Positions 53,714 to 61,650 of a stretch of 64,000 nt of DNA are shown piece after piece; positions within the stretch are counted from its first letter, which is position 1, and every line of letters begins with the position of its first letter. The notes beneath the pieces were generated by a model. The model did no database searches. It was not told the origin of the DNA and saw only the letters and a program-made list of their open reading frames with translations. Source of the stretch: Gynurincola endophyticus (lineage in GTDB: Bacteria; Bacteroidota; Bacteroidia; Chitinophagales; Chitinophagaceae); the NCBI RefSeq assembly GCF_003991195.1, contig NZ_RCWL01000003.1:372001-436000 (forward strand). The letters are read 5' to 3'. Made by a program: the position numbers and the translations under genes.

Positions 53714-53741
53714 AAACCCTGAAGCGTATTCTTCAGGGTTT
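53714..53741 (-). terminator. terminator of the sigma/anti-sigma/barrel operon
   Basis: 11-bp perfect stem AAACCCTGAAG (53714-53724) / CTTCAGGGTTT (53731-53741), loop of 6 nt, T-rich on the minus strand. It lies 25 nt past the first barrel gene stop. Confidence 0.8.
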
Positions 53742-53765
53742 CATCTTTTCAATTTTATATATGAA

Positions 53766-54608
53766 TTATAGAGAGCTGAATCGAAGTCCAACATTGAACG
53801 GAGTCAGGTCAAGATTGTTTTTGAACATACTTTTGGTAGCCATTGATCCGTACAATTGAATATGCCCGAGATTGATTTCACCTACATAAGAAATTTTGAA
53901 AGGATTCAGATTGAAGTCAACTCTGTCTTTTTGTTTACCATTTTGAGTGGTAATCGTTTTTTGTTTTGCCGTATATAAATATCCTGCGGAGATACCGGCA
54001 GATAAACCGAAGTTTTTACCTTTTTTGTTAGAGAAATTCCAGTTTAACATTACAGGAACTGTCAGGTAATCTGCACGCAATTTATTTTTGCTGTAACTGT
54101 TGGTATTGTCCATCACCAGGTGATCATAAGGTTCTTCGTTGAAGATAACCGGACGTTTGAATCTATAGTTGTTTGACTCAATACCGATCGCATATTTTAA
54201 GTTCAGGTGGTGGTTGATAATATTTACTTTCTGAGAAACAACCCATAAGTTAAAGTTGATCGACTTACCTGCTCTCAGATCTAACCAGTTGTCAGTAGCA
54301 CCCGGAGCGATACCAGTGGTTGGGTCTTGAACGCCGGCACTGGCGTAGTCGGTTTTGTCTGTCCAGTTGTTGAAACCTAAATCAAACGTAAACCAGTTGG
54401 TGGTAATGTTTTTATTCTTCTTTTTGGTTATTTCAATCACATTGCTTTCGCCACCTGATTGAGGGCCGCCGGTAGAATCAACAGGAATGCTACCTTTAGA
54501 TTTTTTTACGATAATGATATTTCCGATTCTTAACGTGTCTGCATCCTGCGCTTTTAGCTGAATAGTACACATAGCAATCCCCATCAGGAGAAAAAGTCCT
54601 TTTTTCAT
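53766..54608 (-). CDS. outer-membrane beta-barrel protein, first paralogue
   Basis: A 280-residue protein with a signal peptide (MKKGLFLLMGIAMCTIQLKAQ) and the same barrel-like architecture as the gene at 52514, ending in a C-terminal strand (GLRFSSL). It begins 21 nt after the anti-sigma stop and is thus the third gene of an operon with the ECF sigma factor, so it is the likely target or an envelope component of that regulatory system. The N-terminal linker (SKGSIPVDSTGGPQSGGES) is variable between the two. Similar to PorT-like or OMP_b-brl proteins in general layout only. Confidence 0.82.
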   Translation of the reverse strand: MKKGLFLLMGIAMCTIQLKAQDADTLRIGNIIIVKKSKGSIPVDSTGGPQSGGESNVIEITKKKNKNITTNWFTFDLGFNNWTDKTDYASAGVQDPTTGIAPGATDNWLDLRAGKSINFNLWVVSQKVNIINHHLNLKYAIGIESNNYRFKRPVIFNEEPYDHLVMDNTNSYSKNKLRADYLTVPVMLNWNFSNKKGKNFGLSAGISAGYLYTAKQKTITTQNGKQKDRVDFNLNPFKISYVGEINLGHIQLYGSMATKSMFKNNLDLTPFNVGLRFSSL

Positions 54609-54629
54609 GATTATAATAAATTAATAAGA

Positions 54630-55769
54630 TTATTTAAAATGAATAGAGTAGCTGCTGTTTTTGTTAGTACGATTCGATTTGAAAATTTCGCGCTTAACTT
54701 TCATTAGCAATCCTCTTAGCGGAATCGGGTCATCAGAGATTTCGTTATGTGCCGGCGAAAGATCATTGCTGGCCATAAGGCTTTTTAAATCTTCTAATTG
54801 TTTGTCTGCCAAAAGAGCTTCAGAATCGGTCTTAACATCAAAGCTGGCGTAAAATGACTCTTCAGTAGCTGTTGTTTGTGTTGGGGGTAGCTCCGAAGTG
54901 TTATTTGTATGTTCTACGTTTGTTGGTTCTGAAATGTTACTCTCGGTTGAAATATTTTTTTCAGAATTCTTTTCTTCAGTGGTAGCTTTTTCATTTACAC
55001 CAGGTAACTGAGATGCTTTTACAGAAGAAGATTCAATTGCAGGTTGATTTTTTGCCGGCTTTTCAGCACTTGTTTTATTATTAACTGCTATTTCTGTAGA
55101 AGGTTTTGAATCATCATTTGTAACAGCCGGTCTCGAATCCTGTTGAACAGGAGTAACCGGTTGGTTTTGATTTACCGATGAATGTGTTGTTCTGATGTCT
55201 TCCATTACTTCAGAAGGTTTCATCGGGCTAAATATATTCACCGTAATAAATAATGCCACAGCTGCTGCAATACTTAACTCCATCCAACGGGCCCTGAATA
55301 TAGAAACCGATTTGCCGGTAGATTGATATAAAGCAGCTTTATTCGGATACTCGATTTTTTCCTGTGGTAATACCGTTAAACGGTATTGCTGATGTAATTG
55401 CTGAGCATCCGTGTGTTGTGTTAAATAGGCTTCAAGAGATGTCTTTTCTTCCTTATTCAACTCATTATCTATTGAAAGGATAATTTTTTCTTCTACATTC
55501 TGATCATTAATAATGCCATCGAACTTATATAAGTTCATTTTATTAGGTAAAACAATCTCTTCCGCGGCAGGTAAGGTTAATACCGCTTCTTTCAATTGAT
55601 TCATTTCCTCCTGTAGCTCCGGATGAGCAAACAGGAATGCTTCAACTGCGGCCTGACCGGCTTCGTTCAGCTCACGGTCTACATACATCAGAAAATACAT
55701 TTCGTAATTATCTGATGTAATGATCGGAGGTTGTTGATCAGAAGATGATATGTTATTGTTATATGACAT
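54630..55769 (-). CDS. membrane anti-sigma factor with duplicated cytoplasmic domain
   Basis: A 379-residue bitopic protein. The cytoplasmic part has two related units: residues about 29-85 (YVDRELNE...PNKMNLY) and 99-142 (SIDNELNKE...YPNKAALY), each with an xDxELN start, an EAxLxxH middle and a PNKxxLY end. A membrane helix lies at about 153-171. The periplasmic part, about 175-330, is low-complexity (S, T, E, N, Q, P rich), and a folded-looking C-terminus follows. It overlaps the sigma gene by 11 nt. No zinc-binding HxxxCxxC motif is visible. Anti-sigma function is inferred from position and layout. Confidence 0.82.
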   Translation of the reverse strand: MSYNNNISSSDQQPPIITSDNYEMYFLMYVDRELNEAGQAAVEAFLFAHPELQEEMNQLKEAVLTLPAAEEIVLPNKMNLYKFDGIINDQNVEEKIILSIDNELNKEEKTSLEAYLTQHTDAQQLHQQYRLTVLPQEKIEYPNKAALYQSTGKSVSIFRARWMELSIAAAVALFITVNIFSPMKPSEVMEDIRTTHSSVNQNQPVTPVQQDSRPAVTNDDSKPSTEIAVNNKTSAEKPAKNQPAIESSSVKASQLPGVNEKATTEEKNSEKNISTESNISEPTNVEHTNNTSELPPTQTTATEESFYASFDVKTDSEALLADKQLEDLKSLMASNDLSPAHNEISDDPIPLRGLLMKVKREIFKSNRTNKNSSYSIHFK

Positions 55770-56244
55770 TAGCAGGATCTACTAAAAAGTTTTTTAATTG
55801 TAATCTGGCTCTGTGTAAATATACTTTCACCTGACTTTCACTTAACCCGGTAATTTTCCCGATCTCTTCGTATGAATATCCTTCATAATCTTTCAGCATT
55901 ACCAGCGACCGTTGGGTTTCGCTTAATCGCTGTAGGGCGATCTGAAGAACTTCTTTTAATTGATTGACCGAGCTGTGTGTTTGCCTGAGGTCTTCCGAAA
56001 AGTCATCCTTCAACTGTACGCGCTTCGATTTCCGTATATGATCGATCATTAAGTTATAAGCAACTGTAAATAAATAGCTTTTGGCTGTTGCTGACTCTAC
56101 CTGATCTTTATGAATCCAGACTTTTTCAAATGCCGACTGAACAATGTCCTGCGCATCCGATTCATGCCGAAGATTCTTCAGAATGAAGCGGTACACATTA
56201 TCCGCATAATTGGTGATTAATTCGTTATATTCTTGAACAGTCAT
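55759..56244 (-). CDS. ECF RNA polymerase sigma factor
   Basis: A 161-residue ECF sigma factor. Region 2 (about residues 8-75) includes DIVQSAFEKVWIHK and SYLFTVAYNLMIDHIRK; region 4 (about 103-155) has LSETQRSLVMLKDYEGYSYEEIGKITGLSESQVKVYLHRARLQLK with the helix-turn-helix. It overlaps the membrane anti-sigma gene downstream. Upstream lies an AAC-N16-CGT promoter of the type ECF factors recognise, implying autoregulation. The inducing signal is probably envelope-related, since a barrel gene is co-transcribed. Confidence 0.95.
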   Translation of the reverse strand: MTVQEYNELITNYADNVYRFILKNLRHESDAQDIVQSAFEKVWIHKDQVESATAKSYLFTVAYNLMIDHIRKSKRVQLKDDFSEDLRQTHSSVNQLKEVLQIALQRLSETQRSLVMLKDYEGYSYEEIGKITGLSESQVKVYLHRARLQLKNFLVDPANVI

Positions 56245-56273
56245 TTTTGAACTTCTAACAGTATATATAGATT

Positions 56274-56299
56274 ATACGAAGGTGGCTAAAAAAAGTTAC
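56274..56299 (-). promoter_or_regulatory. ECF-type autoregulatory promoter
   Basis: On the minus strand: GTAAC (56299-56295), exactly 16 nt, then CGTAT (56278-56274). The AAC-N16-CGT spacing is the classical ECF sigma pattern. It lies 30 nt upstream of the sigma factor start codon. Confidence 0.65.
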
Positions 56300-56310
56300 A
56301 GTGAAAACAA

Positions 56311-56339
56311 AAAAAGAAGCAAATTTTTTGCTTCTTTTT
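56311..56339 (-). terminator. intrinsic terminator of the small gene at 56360
   Basis: Stem AAAAAGAAGCAAA (56311-56323) / TTTTGCTTCTTTTT (56326-56339) with T run on the minus strand. It insulates the ECF promoter from the small gene upstream. Confidence 0.8.
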
Positions 56340-56359
56340 GTAATTTATTGAAAATCAAG

Positions 56360-56542
56360 TTATTTCAAATCTAAAAAAAGTCCCCTGGTTAAGATATCGG
56401 GTAAACTGGTATTGGAGCCATTCTCAATAGAATAATCATTTTCTTTCATCATCGGTAAAACTTTCGTGCAGAAATACATCATGTAGCTAAAGAAAACCAC
56501 GATGATTAACAGCGACCCTTTGATGAAATTCTTCTTGTTCAT
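56360..56542 (-). CDS. small single-TM protein
   Basis: A 60-residue protein: basic start MNKKNFIKGS, one hydrophobic helix (about residues 10-27), then a polar tail ending LTRGLFLDLK. No family recognised. Its own terminator downstream, 17 nt past the stop, argues that it is transcribed. It is divergent from kbl and upstream of the sigma-factor gene in the same direction, but the terminator separates them. It might be an unlinked small membrane protein. Confidence 0.5.
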   Translation of the reverse strand: MNKKNFIKGSLLIIVVFFSYMMYFCTKVLPMMKENDYSIENGSNTSLPDILTRGLFLDLK

Positions 56543-56651
56543 AAAAATGCTTTATTATTAAGTTAGACGCTTAATTATTCAAAAAGTTACAAGAGCGGTT
56601 AAAAAAAATGCCGAAAGGTTAAAAAAACGGCTGAACTTCAACAATAAATAC

Positions 56652-56707
56652 TTCATTTTCTTGCATTTAATCTAATCTCACCGAAATATTTCATTTTCTT
56701 ACATTTG
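56652..56707. repeat. 17-bp direct repeat in the kbl promoter region
   Basis: TTCATTTTCTTGCATTT (56652-56668) and TTCATTTTCTTACATTT (56691-56707) differ at one base, 39 bp apart (about four helical turns). The second copy ends with TACATTTG, a fitting -7 element 19 nt before the kbl ATG. Confidence 0.6.
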
Positions 56708-56726
56708 TAAACTAAATGCTTAATTC

Positions 56727-57914
56727 ATGAACGAGAACTTAGTAAAACGTATCAGTACTGAGCTGGCTGAGATAGAAGCCGCGGGTTTGTATAAAAAAGA
56801 GAGAATTATCGAATCGGCACAAGGTGCGGAGATTTTGGTAGGGGGAAAGAAAGTGTTGAACTTTTGTGCTAATAACTATCTGGGATTATCGTCACATCCG
56901 AAAGTAATTGAGGCCGCTAAGCAGTATGTTGACCATCGCGGATACGGCATGAGCAGTGTGCGTTTTATTTGTGGTACTCAGGATATTCATAAAATTCTTG
57001 AAAAAAAGATCTCCGAATTCTTAGGAACTGAAGATACTATCTTATATGCTGCAGCATTTGATGCCAATGGAGGGGTTTTTGAGCCTTTGTTTGGCGAAGC
57101 GGATGCAATTATTTCTGACGAACTGAACCATGCCTCTATTATTGATGGTGTTCGTTTGTGTAAAGCTCAGAGATATCGTTATAAACATAATGATATGGCC
57201 GACCTGGAAGCCAAACTACAGGAAACCCAATCATTAAGAAGCAGAATTATCGTAACAGACGGCTCTTTCAGTATGGACGGCACTATTGCGCAGTTAGATA
57301 AAATTGTAGCACTTGCTGAAAAGTATAACGCAGCTGTTATGATCGATGAGTGTCACTCCTCAGGATTTTTGGGAAAAACCGGAAGAGGTACGCATGAATA
57401 TCGTGGCGTTATGGGTAAAATCGATATCATAACCGGTACATTGGGTAAGGCATTAGGCGGGGCCAGTGGTGGATTTACATCCGGCAGAAAAGAAGTCATT
57501 GAAATGTTACGTCAGCGCTCACGCCCTTATTTATTCTCTAATACCGTTGCTCCAAGTATTGTCGGAGCCTCGATTGCCGTGTTGGATCTTTTGAGTGAAA
57601 CCACAGAATTGAGAGACAAGCTGGAGTTTAATACTAAATATTTCAGAGATAATATGACGAAAGCAGGGTTTGATATAAGGCCCGGCGATCACCCGATTGT
57701 TCCGATTATGTTGTATGATGCAGTGGTGGCGCAAAAGTTTGCTGCTAAATTATTGGAAGAAAGTATTTACGTAATCGGATTTTTCTATCCGGTAGTAGCG
57801 AAAGGTCAGGCTCGTATCCGTGTACAATTGAGTGCTGCGCATGATCAACACCACCTCGATAAAGCAATTGCTGCTTTTACTAAAGTAGGTAAAGAACTGG
57901 GTGTAATAAAATAA
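56727..57914 (+). CDS. kbl: 2-amino-3-ketobutyrate CoA ligase (glycine C-acetyltransferase)
   Basis: A 395-residue PLP enzyme of the alpha-oxoamine synthase family. [42 protein letters not shown] and [14 protein letters not shown] (PLP lysine) track E. coli Kbl closely, so this is the threonine-degradation enzyme rather than the related serine palmitoyltransferase. DECHSSGF replaces the DDSHAVGF segment, a common variant in this phylum. No tdh gene is adjacent. A 17-bp direct repeat lies just upstream. Confidence 0.94.
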   Translation: MNENLVKRISTELAEIEAAGLYKKERIIESAQGAEILVGGKKVLNFCANNYLGLSSHPKVIEAAKQYVDHRGYGMSSVRFICGTQDIHKILEKKISEFLGTEDTILYAAAFDANGGVFEPLFGEADAIISDELNHASIIDGVRLCKAQRYRYKHNDMADLEAKLQETQSLRSRIIVTDGSFSMDGTIAQLDKIVALAEKYNAAVMIDECHSSGFLGKTGRGTHEYRGVMGKIDIITGTLGKALGGASGGFTSGRKEVIEMLRQRSRPYLFSNTVAPSIVGASIAVLDLLSETTELRDKLEFNTKYFRDNMTKAGFDIRPGDHPIVPIMLYDAVVAQKFAAKLLEESIYVIGFFYPVVAKGQARIRVQLSAAHDQHHLDKAIAAFTKVGKELGVIK

Positions 57915-57937
57915 TGCAGCGTCATAAGAAATAAATG

Positions 57938-57974
57938 CTAAAGGCTGTTCAAAGTTGATTTGAACAGCCTTTAG
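57938..57974. terminator. long-stem terminator between kbl and ridA
   Basis: Perfect 16-bp stem CTAAAGGCTGTTCAAA / TTTGAACAGCCTTTAG with 5-nt loop GTTGA. Convergent genes on both sides; no extra T run, the A/T arms serve both strands. Confidence 0.7.
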
Positions 57975-58028
57975 ATCACAATACGAGATTAACTGAATGG
58001 TAAACAGTAGTAAAAGTTTTTTTGCAGT

Positions 58029-58409
58029 TTATCTGGCAACAATCACACTAATCTCTACATTTACATTTTTAGGAAGGGTTTTCACGGCTACACATTCACG
58101 AGCCGGATATTCTTCCGAAAAATAACTGCCGTATACCTGATTAACTGCCGCGAAGAGGTTCATATCGCTTAAAAAAATGCTGGTTTTAACAATGTTGGAA
58201 AAACCCAATCCGGCTTCTTTTAGAATAGCCTCAATATTTTTCATCACACGGTGTGTCTCTTCCTCAACATTATCTGTTAGCAGATTACCCGTGGCAGGAT
58301 CAATAGCGATTTGCCCTGAAACAAATAAAATTCCGTTTACCTCAACCGCCTGACTGTATGGGCCAATCGGAGCAGGGGCTTCTTTGGTTTCAAATATTTT
58401 CTTTGACAT
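58029..58409 (-). CDS. ridA: RidA-family reactive intermediate deaminase
   Basis: A 126-residue trimeric-type enzyme hydrolysing reactive enamine/imine intermediates. APIGPYSQAVEVNGILFVSGQIAIDPATG is the family N-terminus, and the substrate-binding Arg is present in PARECVAVKTLPKNVNVEISVIV. It is convergent with kbl. Length and key residues are normal. Confidence 0.94.
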   Translation of the reverse strand: MSKKIFETKEAPAPIGPYSQAVEVNGILFVSGQIAIDPATGNLLTDNVEEETHRVMKNIEAILKEAGLGFSNIVKTSIFLSDMNLFAAVNQVYGSYFSEEYPARECVAVKTLPKNVNVEISVIVAR

Positions 58410-58530
58410 ATAATAAAATTTCTTGACGCAGTGATTGCAATTTACGCTATTCCATAGCTAAACTGTTAAATTATTCAACAAGAATCAGATTATTCAAAGC
58501 ATTCTTTTTTCTTTGTTTAAAATTCGACAT

Positions 58531-59178
58531 ATGAGAATCGCGATTTTAGCCGGTGAGCATCAAAAACCTGCCTTACAACAAAAGCTGAGTGCTGACTCGG
58601 TTGAGTTAATATGGGCAGACTCATTGAAGTCACTGACTGTAATAGATGCTGATCATTATTTTGATTGTCAGTTTGATCACGACAGTACCCGCACTCAACA
58701 CCTGAATAGCCTGGCGAATCACAAAAACGTTTGGGTAAATGCTGTTAGTTGGGAAAGTGCTCAGATCGGTGAAAAGCTTATTCGGTTTAACGGATGGAAT
58801 ACTTTTATCGAAAAACCCATTTGGGAAGTGGTGGCCATTGATGAGGGGGCAGCAGTTGCTGTAAAAGCGCTCATGCAATTACTGGATGCAAAGTTTCAAT
58901 TGATTCCTGACCTGGTAGGTATGATTACGCCACGCGTCGTAGCAATGTTGGTGAATGAAGCTTATTACACTTTCGAAATGGAAGTAAGTTCTAAAGAAGA
59001 AATTGATATTGCGATGAAGCTCGGAACGAATTATCCATATGGGCCTTTTGAATGGGCTGATAAAATCGGACTGAACAACATTTATGAATTGTTGAATAAC
59101 TTAGCATTGACAGACAGCAGATATACTATTTCAAAAGCATTAGCGGAAGCCGCAGGTATTAAAACATATAAGTGGTAA
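58531..59178 (+). CDS. orphan 3-hydroxyacyl-CoA dehydrogenase C-terminal-domain protein
   Basis: A 215-residue protein whose C-terminal half (about 115-215) reads as the 3HCDH dimerisation/substrate domain: DLVGMITPRVVAMLVNEAYYTFEMEVSSKEEIDIAMKLGTNYPYGPFEWADKIGL. The N-terminal half (MRIAILAGEHQKPAL..., LIWADSLKSL, YFDCQFDHD) lacks the GxGxxG cofactor loop and the catalytic His segment. It is therefore probably not a normal dehydrogenase. It ends 3 nt before tsaB and is likely co-transcribed. The start is ATG 58531; six open codons upstream are not supported. Function unknown. Confidence 0.75.
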   Translation: MRIAILAGEHQKPALQQKLSADSVELIWADSLKSLTVIDADHYFDCQFDHDSTRTQHLNSLANHKNVWVNAVSWESAQIGEKLIRFNGWNTFIEKPIWEVVAIDEGAAVAVKALMQLLDAKFQLIPDLVGMITPRVVAMLVNEAYYTFEMEVSSKEEIDIAMKLGTNYPYGPFEWADKIGLNNIYELLNNLALTDSRYTISKALAEAAGIKTYKW

Positions 59179-59181
59179 AAA

Positions 59182-59874
59182 ATGGCAGTGATATTAAACA
59201 TTGACACCACTCATGAAACAGGTAGTGTTTCGGTGGGGAAAGACGGGAAATTACTGCATGAATTAACCCATACAGAGATGAGGGATCATGCTGGTTGGCT
59301 GCAAAATGCGATAGGTTCGGTGCTGGAATTAGCAGGAGTTGCATTTTCTGACATTGATGCTATTGCAGTTACCGGTGGTCCGGGTTCATATACAGGTATC
59401 AGAGTAGGGTTAGCGAGTGCGAAAGGCCTCGCCTATGCCCTTAAAAAGCCAATGATTCAGATCAATACGTTGAAGTTAATGGCAAATACTGTACGGCTTC
59501 GTTATACTGACCATATCAGGGGCGACAATGTTTTATTGTGCCCAATGATAGATGCACGGCGGGAAGAGGTTTGGATGGGTATTTATGGGGTAAGTGGGGA
59601 GATAATCTTAACAGAAGGGCCTCAGATTTTAACAAATATTGATTTTAACAAATATTTAACAAAGGGTTCTTTATTGTTTTTTGGGTCAGGTGCCGATAAG
59701 TATAATTACTTATTCAATTCAGTAGAAAGTGAAGTTTTGTCAGGCTTTGTTTACACTGCATCTGATATGATAGATATAAGTGAAAACTATTATAAAGCTG
59801 AAAAATTTGCAGACCTCTTTTATAGTGAACCCTATTATTTAAAAGAGTTTTACACTTATTCAAAAAATAGCTGA
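59182..59874 (+). CDS. tsaB: tRNA threonylcarbamoyladenosine biosynthesis protein TsaB
   Basis: A 230-residue ASKHA-fold protein, partner of TsaD in t6A synthesis. ILNIDTTHETGSVSV, AVTGGPGSYTGIRVGLASAKGLAYAL and MIDARREEVWMGIY are TsaB hallmarks. It starts 3 nt after the orphan 3HCDH-domain gene. tsaD and tsaE are not in view. An ArsR gene follows 105 nt later, under its own promoter region. Confidence 0.94.
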   Translation: MAVILNIDTTHETGSVSVGKDGKLLHELTHTEMRDHAGWLQNAIGSVLELAGVAFSDIDAIAVTGGPGSYTGIRVGLASAKGLAYALKKPMIQINTLKLMANTVRLRYTDHIRGDNVLLCPMIDARREEVWMGIYGVSGEIILTEGPQILTNIDFNKYLTKGSLLFFGSGADKYNYLFNSVESEVLSGFVYTASDMIDISENYYKAEKFADLFYSEPYYLKEFYTYSKNS

Positions 59875-59979
59875 TATAAGTTGGTCTGTTACAAAGAGCT
59901 TCGATTAGTCTTAAAATTCTTGTAAATTTGGAGAAATGGCACTTATCCTATAACGACAATCAAAAGCTCTGATGTGCAC

Positions 59980-60333
59980 ATGAACGTAACAACTAACTAT
60001 TCCATGGTACTGAATGCCGAAGGCGTGACCGGTGAATCAGTAAAAGTGGATTTCCTAAACCTGAAAAAAGCCGCAATGATTCTGAGGGCTTTAAATCACA
60101 AACTGCGTCAGCAGATTTTAAAGCTCATAGATGAAAACAAGCGTCTAACTGTAACTGAAATTTATGTTCGTTTAAGACTCGAACAATCTGTGGCGTCACA
60201 ACACTTAGCTATTTTACGCCGTGCAGGTATTGTAAAAACGACTAGAGATGGTAAATTCATCTATTATTCGGTAAATACTGCAAGAGTAGCTTATATTATG
60301 GAGTGTGTAGACCGCCTAAATGCCCAAAACTAA
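59980..60333 (+). CDS. ArsR-family transcriptional regulator
   Basis: A 117-residue winged helix protein: LRALNHKLRQQILKLIDENKRLTVTEIYVRLRLEQSVASQHLAILRRAGIVKTTRDGKFIYYSVN is the ArsR core with the recognition helix QSVASQHLAILRRAG. There is no metal-binding CxC motif, so sensing of metals is not evident. A TAAATTTG box at 59923-59930 lies 49 nt upstream, with TTC instead of TTG at the -33 distance. The start is ATG 59980. The downstream double rhodanese gene is separated by a strong terminator. Confidence 0.9.
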   Translation: MNVTTNYSMVLNAEGVTGESVKVDFLNLKKAAMILRALNHKLRQQILKLIDENKRLTVTEIYVRLRLEQSVASQHLAILRRAGIVKTTRDGKFIYYSVNTARVAYIMECVDRLNAQN

Positions 60334-60347
60334 CAGTAAAGTTATTG

Positions 60348-60386
60348 AATATAGCCCCCGACATTGCCGGGGGCTATATTTTTTTA
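60348..60386 (+). terminator. intrinsic terminator of the ArsR gene
   Basis: 13-bp stem AATATAGCCCCCG (60348-60360) / CGGGGGCTATATT (60368-60380), 7-nt loop, T run to 60386. Confidence 0.9.
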
Positions 60387-60499
60387 TGCCTTTTTCTGCA
60401 TCCGTTTGCTTATTTATCTGACTCCTTGTTTATTTTTCCAGCTGTTTTATTTCCGTCAACTTTTGTGGTAATTTTGTGCTTCAACAGAATCAGAGTGTA

Positions 60500-61150
60500 A
60501 TGAAGGCGTTAGATATTCAAGATTTTAAAGCTTTAATAGCAGATGAAACAGTGGTATTGATTGATACCCGTCCTGCAGAAATGTTCAGTGAACAATTTAT
60601 TCCGGGTTCAATTTCAATAGGTTTGGAAGGCAGATTTTCTGAATGGAGTATTGCATTTTTTCCTCCCGATCAGAAAATAATTCTTATAATTTATCCCGGA
60701 GATGAAGCGGTGGCTTACGAATCTCTTCAGAAGTTAGGCTTCAATAATGTGTTCGGTCATTTAAACGGAGGCTTTGATACGTGGGTATCAGCTGGCGAAA
60801 GCATTGATTTATTAATCAATATTGAACCTGATGAACTGGCAATGGATATTCCTTTTGACGATAACCTGATTATTATTGATGTTCGTAAAGAGGTGGAATT
60901 TAACGAGGGCCACATCGATATCGCACAGCATATGCCATTGGTGGAGATGAGCGATCCCGGTACATTTGCTACTTTAGAAGAACACATGAACGTATATGTA
61001 TATAGCCAGCATGGCTACAGAAGTGTAATCGCAGCATCTCTAATGAAACGTCAGGGACTGCATAATATAAGAAATGTAGCAGGAGGGATGGAAGATATTT
61101 TAAAAGAAAAAAGAATCCAGATTACACAGGAAAAAAGCGGGCTTAATTAA
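60500..61150 (+). CDS. tandem rhodanese-domain protein lacking both catalytic cysteines
   Basis: A 216-residue protein of two rhodanese domains. Domain 1 (about 1-100): VLIDTRPAEMFSEQFIPGSISIG, with the catalytic loop IILIIYPGDEA, where Cys is replaced by Tyr. Domain 2 (about 110-205): IIIDVRKEVEFNEGHIDIAQHMPL, loop VYVYSQHGYRS, where the Cys position is Ser. So no persulfide can form on either site. Such inactive rhodanese folds can bind proteins or act as sensors. TAATTTTG at 60469-60476 is a possible -7 box. Start at ATG 60500. Confidence 0.88.
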   Translation: MKALDIQDFKALIADETVVLIDTRPAEMFSEQFIPGSISIGLEGRFSEWSIAFFPPDQKIILIIYPGDEAVAYESLQKLGFNNVFGHLNGGFDTWVSAGESIDLLINIEPDELAMDIPFDDNLIIIDVRKEVEFNEGHIDIAQHMPLVEMSDPGTFATLEEHMNVYVYSQHGYRSVIAASLMKRQGLHNIRNVAGGMEDILKEKRIQITQEKSGLN

Positions 61151-61184
61151 TACAGGTTTGTGTAGTTGAGTTTTATCATTAAGA

Positions 61185-61646
61185 AATTAAGATATCTCTG
61201 CCGCTTCGCTTATCTGTTAATTGCAATATAAACAGGAAGAGAATAAAGTTGAAAAGCGAATGAAGTGTTGTCTTCCGCGCTGCTTTACCTTCATTTTCTT
61301 CCTATTTCCCATTGATATCTGAAAATATTACCCATTAACGAATTAATAAGACCTTTCCGCTTCGCTTTGGCTTATTCTATCTGTTCATTGCAATTTAAAT
61401 AGAAAGAGAATAAAGTTGAAAAGCGAATGAAGTGTTGTCTTCCGCGCTGCTTTACCTTCATTTTCTTCCTATTTCCCATTGATATCTGAAAATATTACCC
61501 ATTAACGAATTAATAAGACCTTTCCGCTTCGCTTTGGCTTATTCTATCTGTTCATTGCAATTTAAATAGAAAGAGAATAAAGTTGAAAAGCGAATGAAGT
61601 GTTGTCTTCCGCGCTGCTTTACCTTCATTTTCTTCCTATTTCCCAT
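61185..61646 (+). repeat. 167-bp tandem repeat array, about 2.7 copies
   Basis: GAATAAAGTT occurs at 61241, 61408 and 61575, exactly 167 bp apart each time, and the flanking sequence matches almost perfectly between the second and third copies. The first unit is diverged at its left end (61185-61230). A homologous, inverted and more diverged set is at 30110-30374. The unit contains GCTTTTCAAC-type complementarities and C/T-rich stretches but no open reading frame of note. Confidence 0.85.
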
Positions 61647-61650
61647 TACC

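Noticed and set aside
52514-54608. The two barrel genes as SusD-like or TonB-dependent receptors
   Set aside because: At about 280 residues they are too short, and there is no plug domain or lipobox.
56727-57914. Serine palmitoyltransferase as an alternative to kbl
   Set aside because: Sphingolipid synthesis is common in this phylum, but [32 protein letters not shown] and [11 protein letters not shown] match Kbl closely.
59980-60333. Arsenic-resistance operon with the ArsR gene
   Set aside because: No CxC metal site and no arsenate reductase or efflux gene nearby; a terminator isolates the gene.
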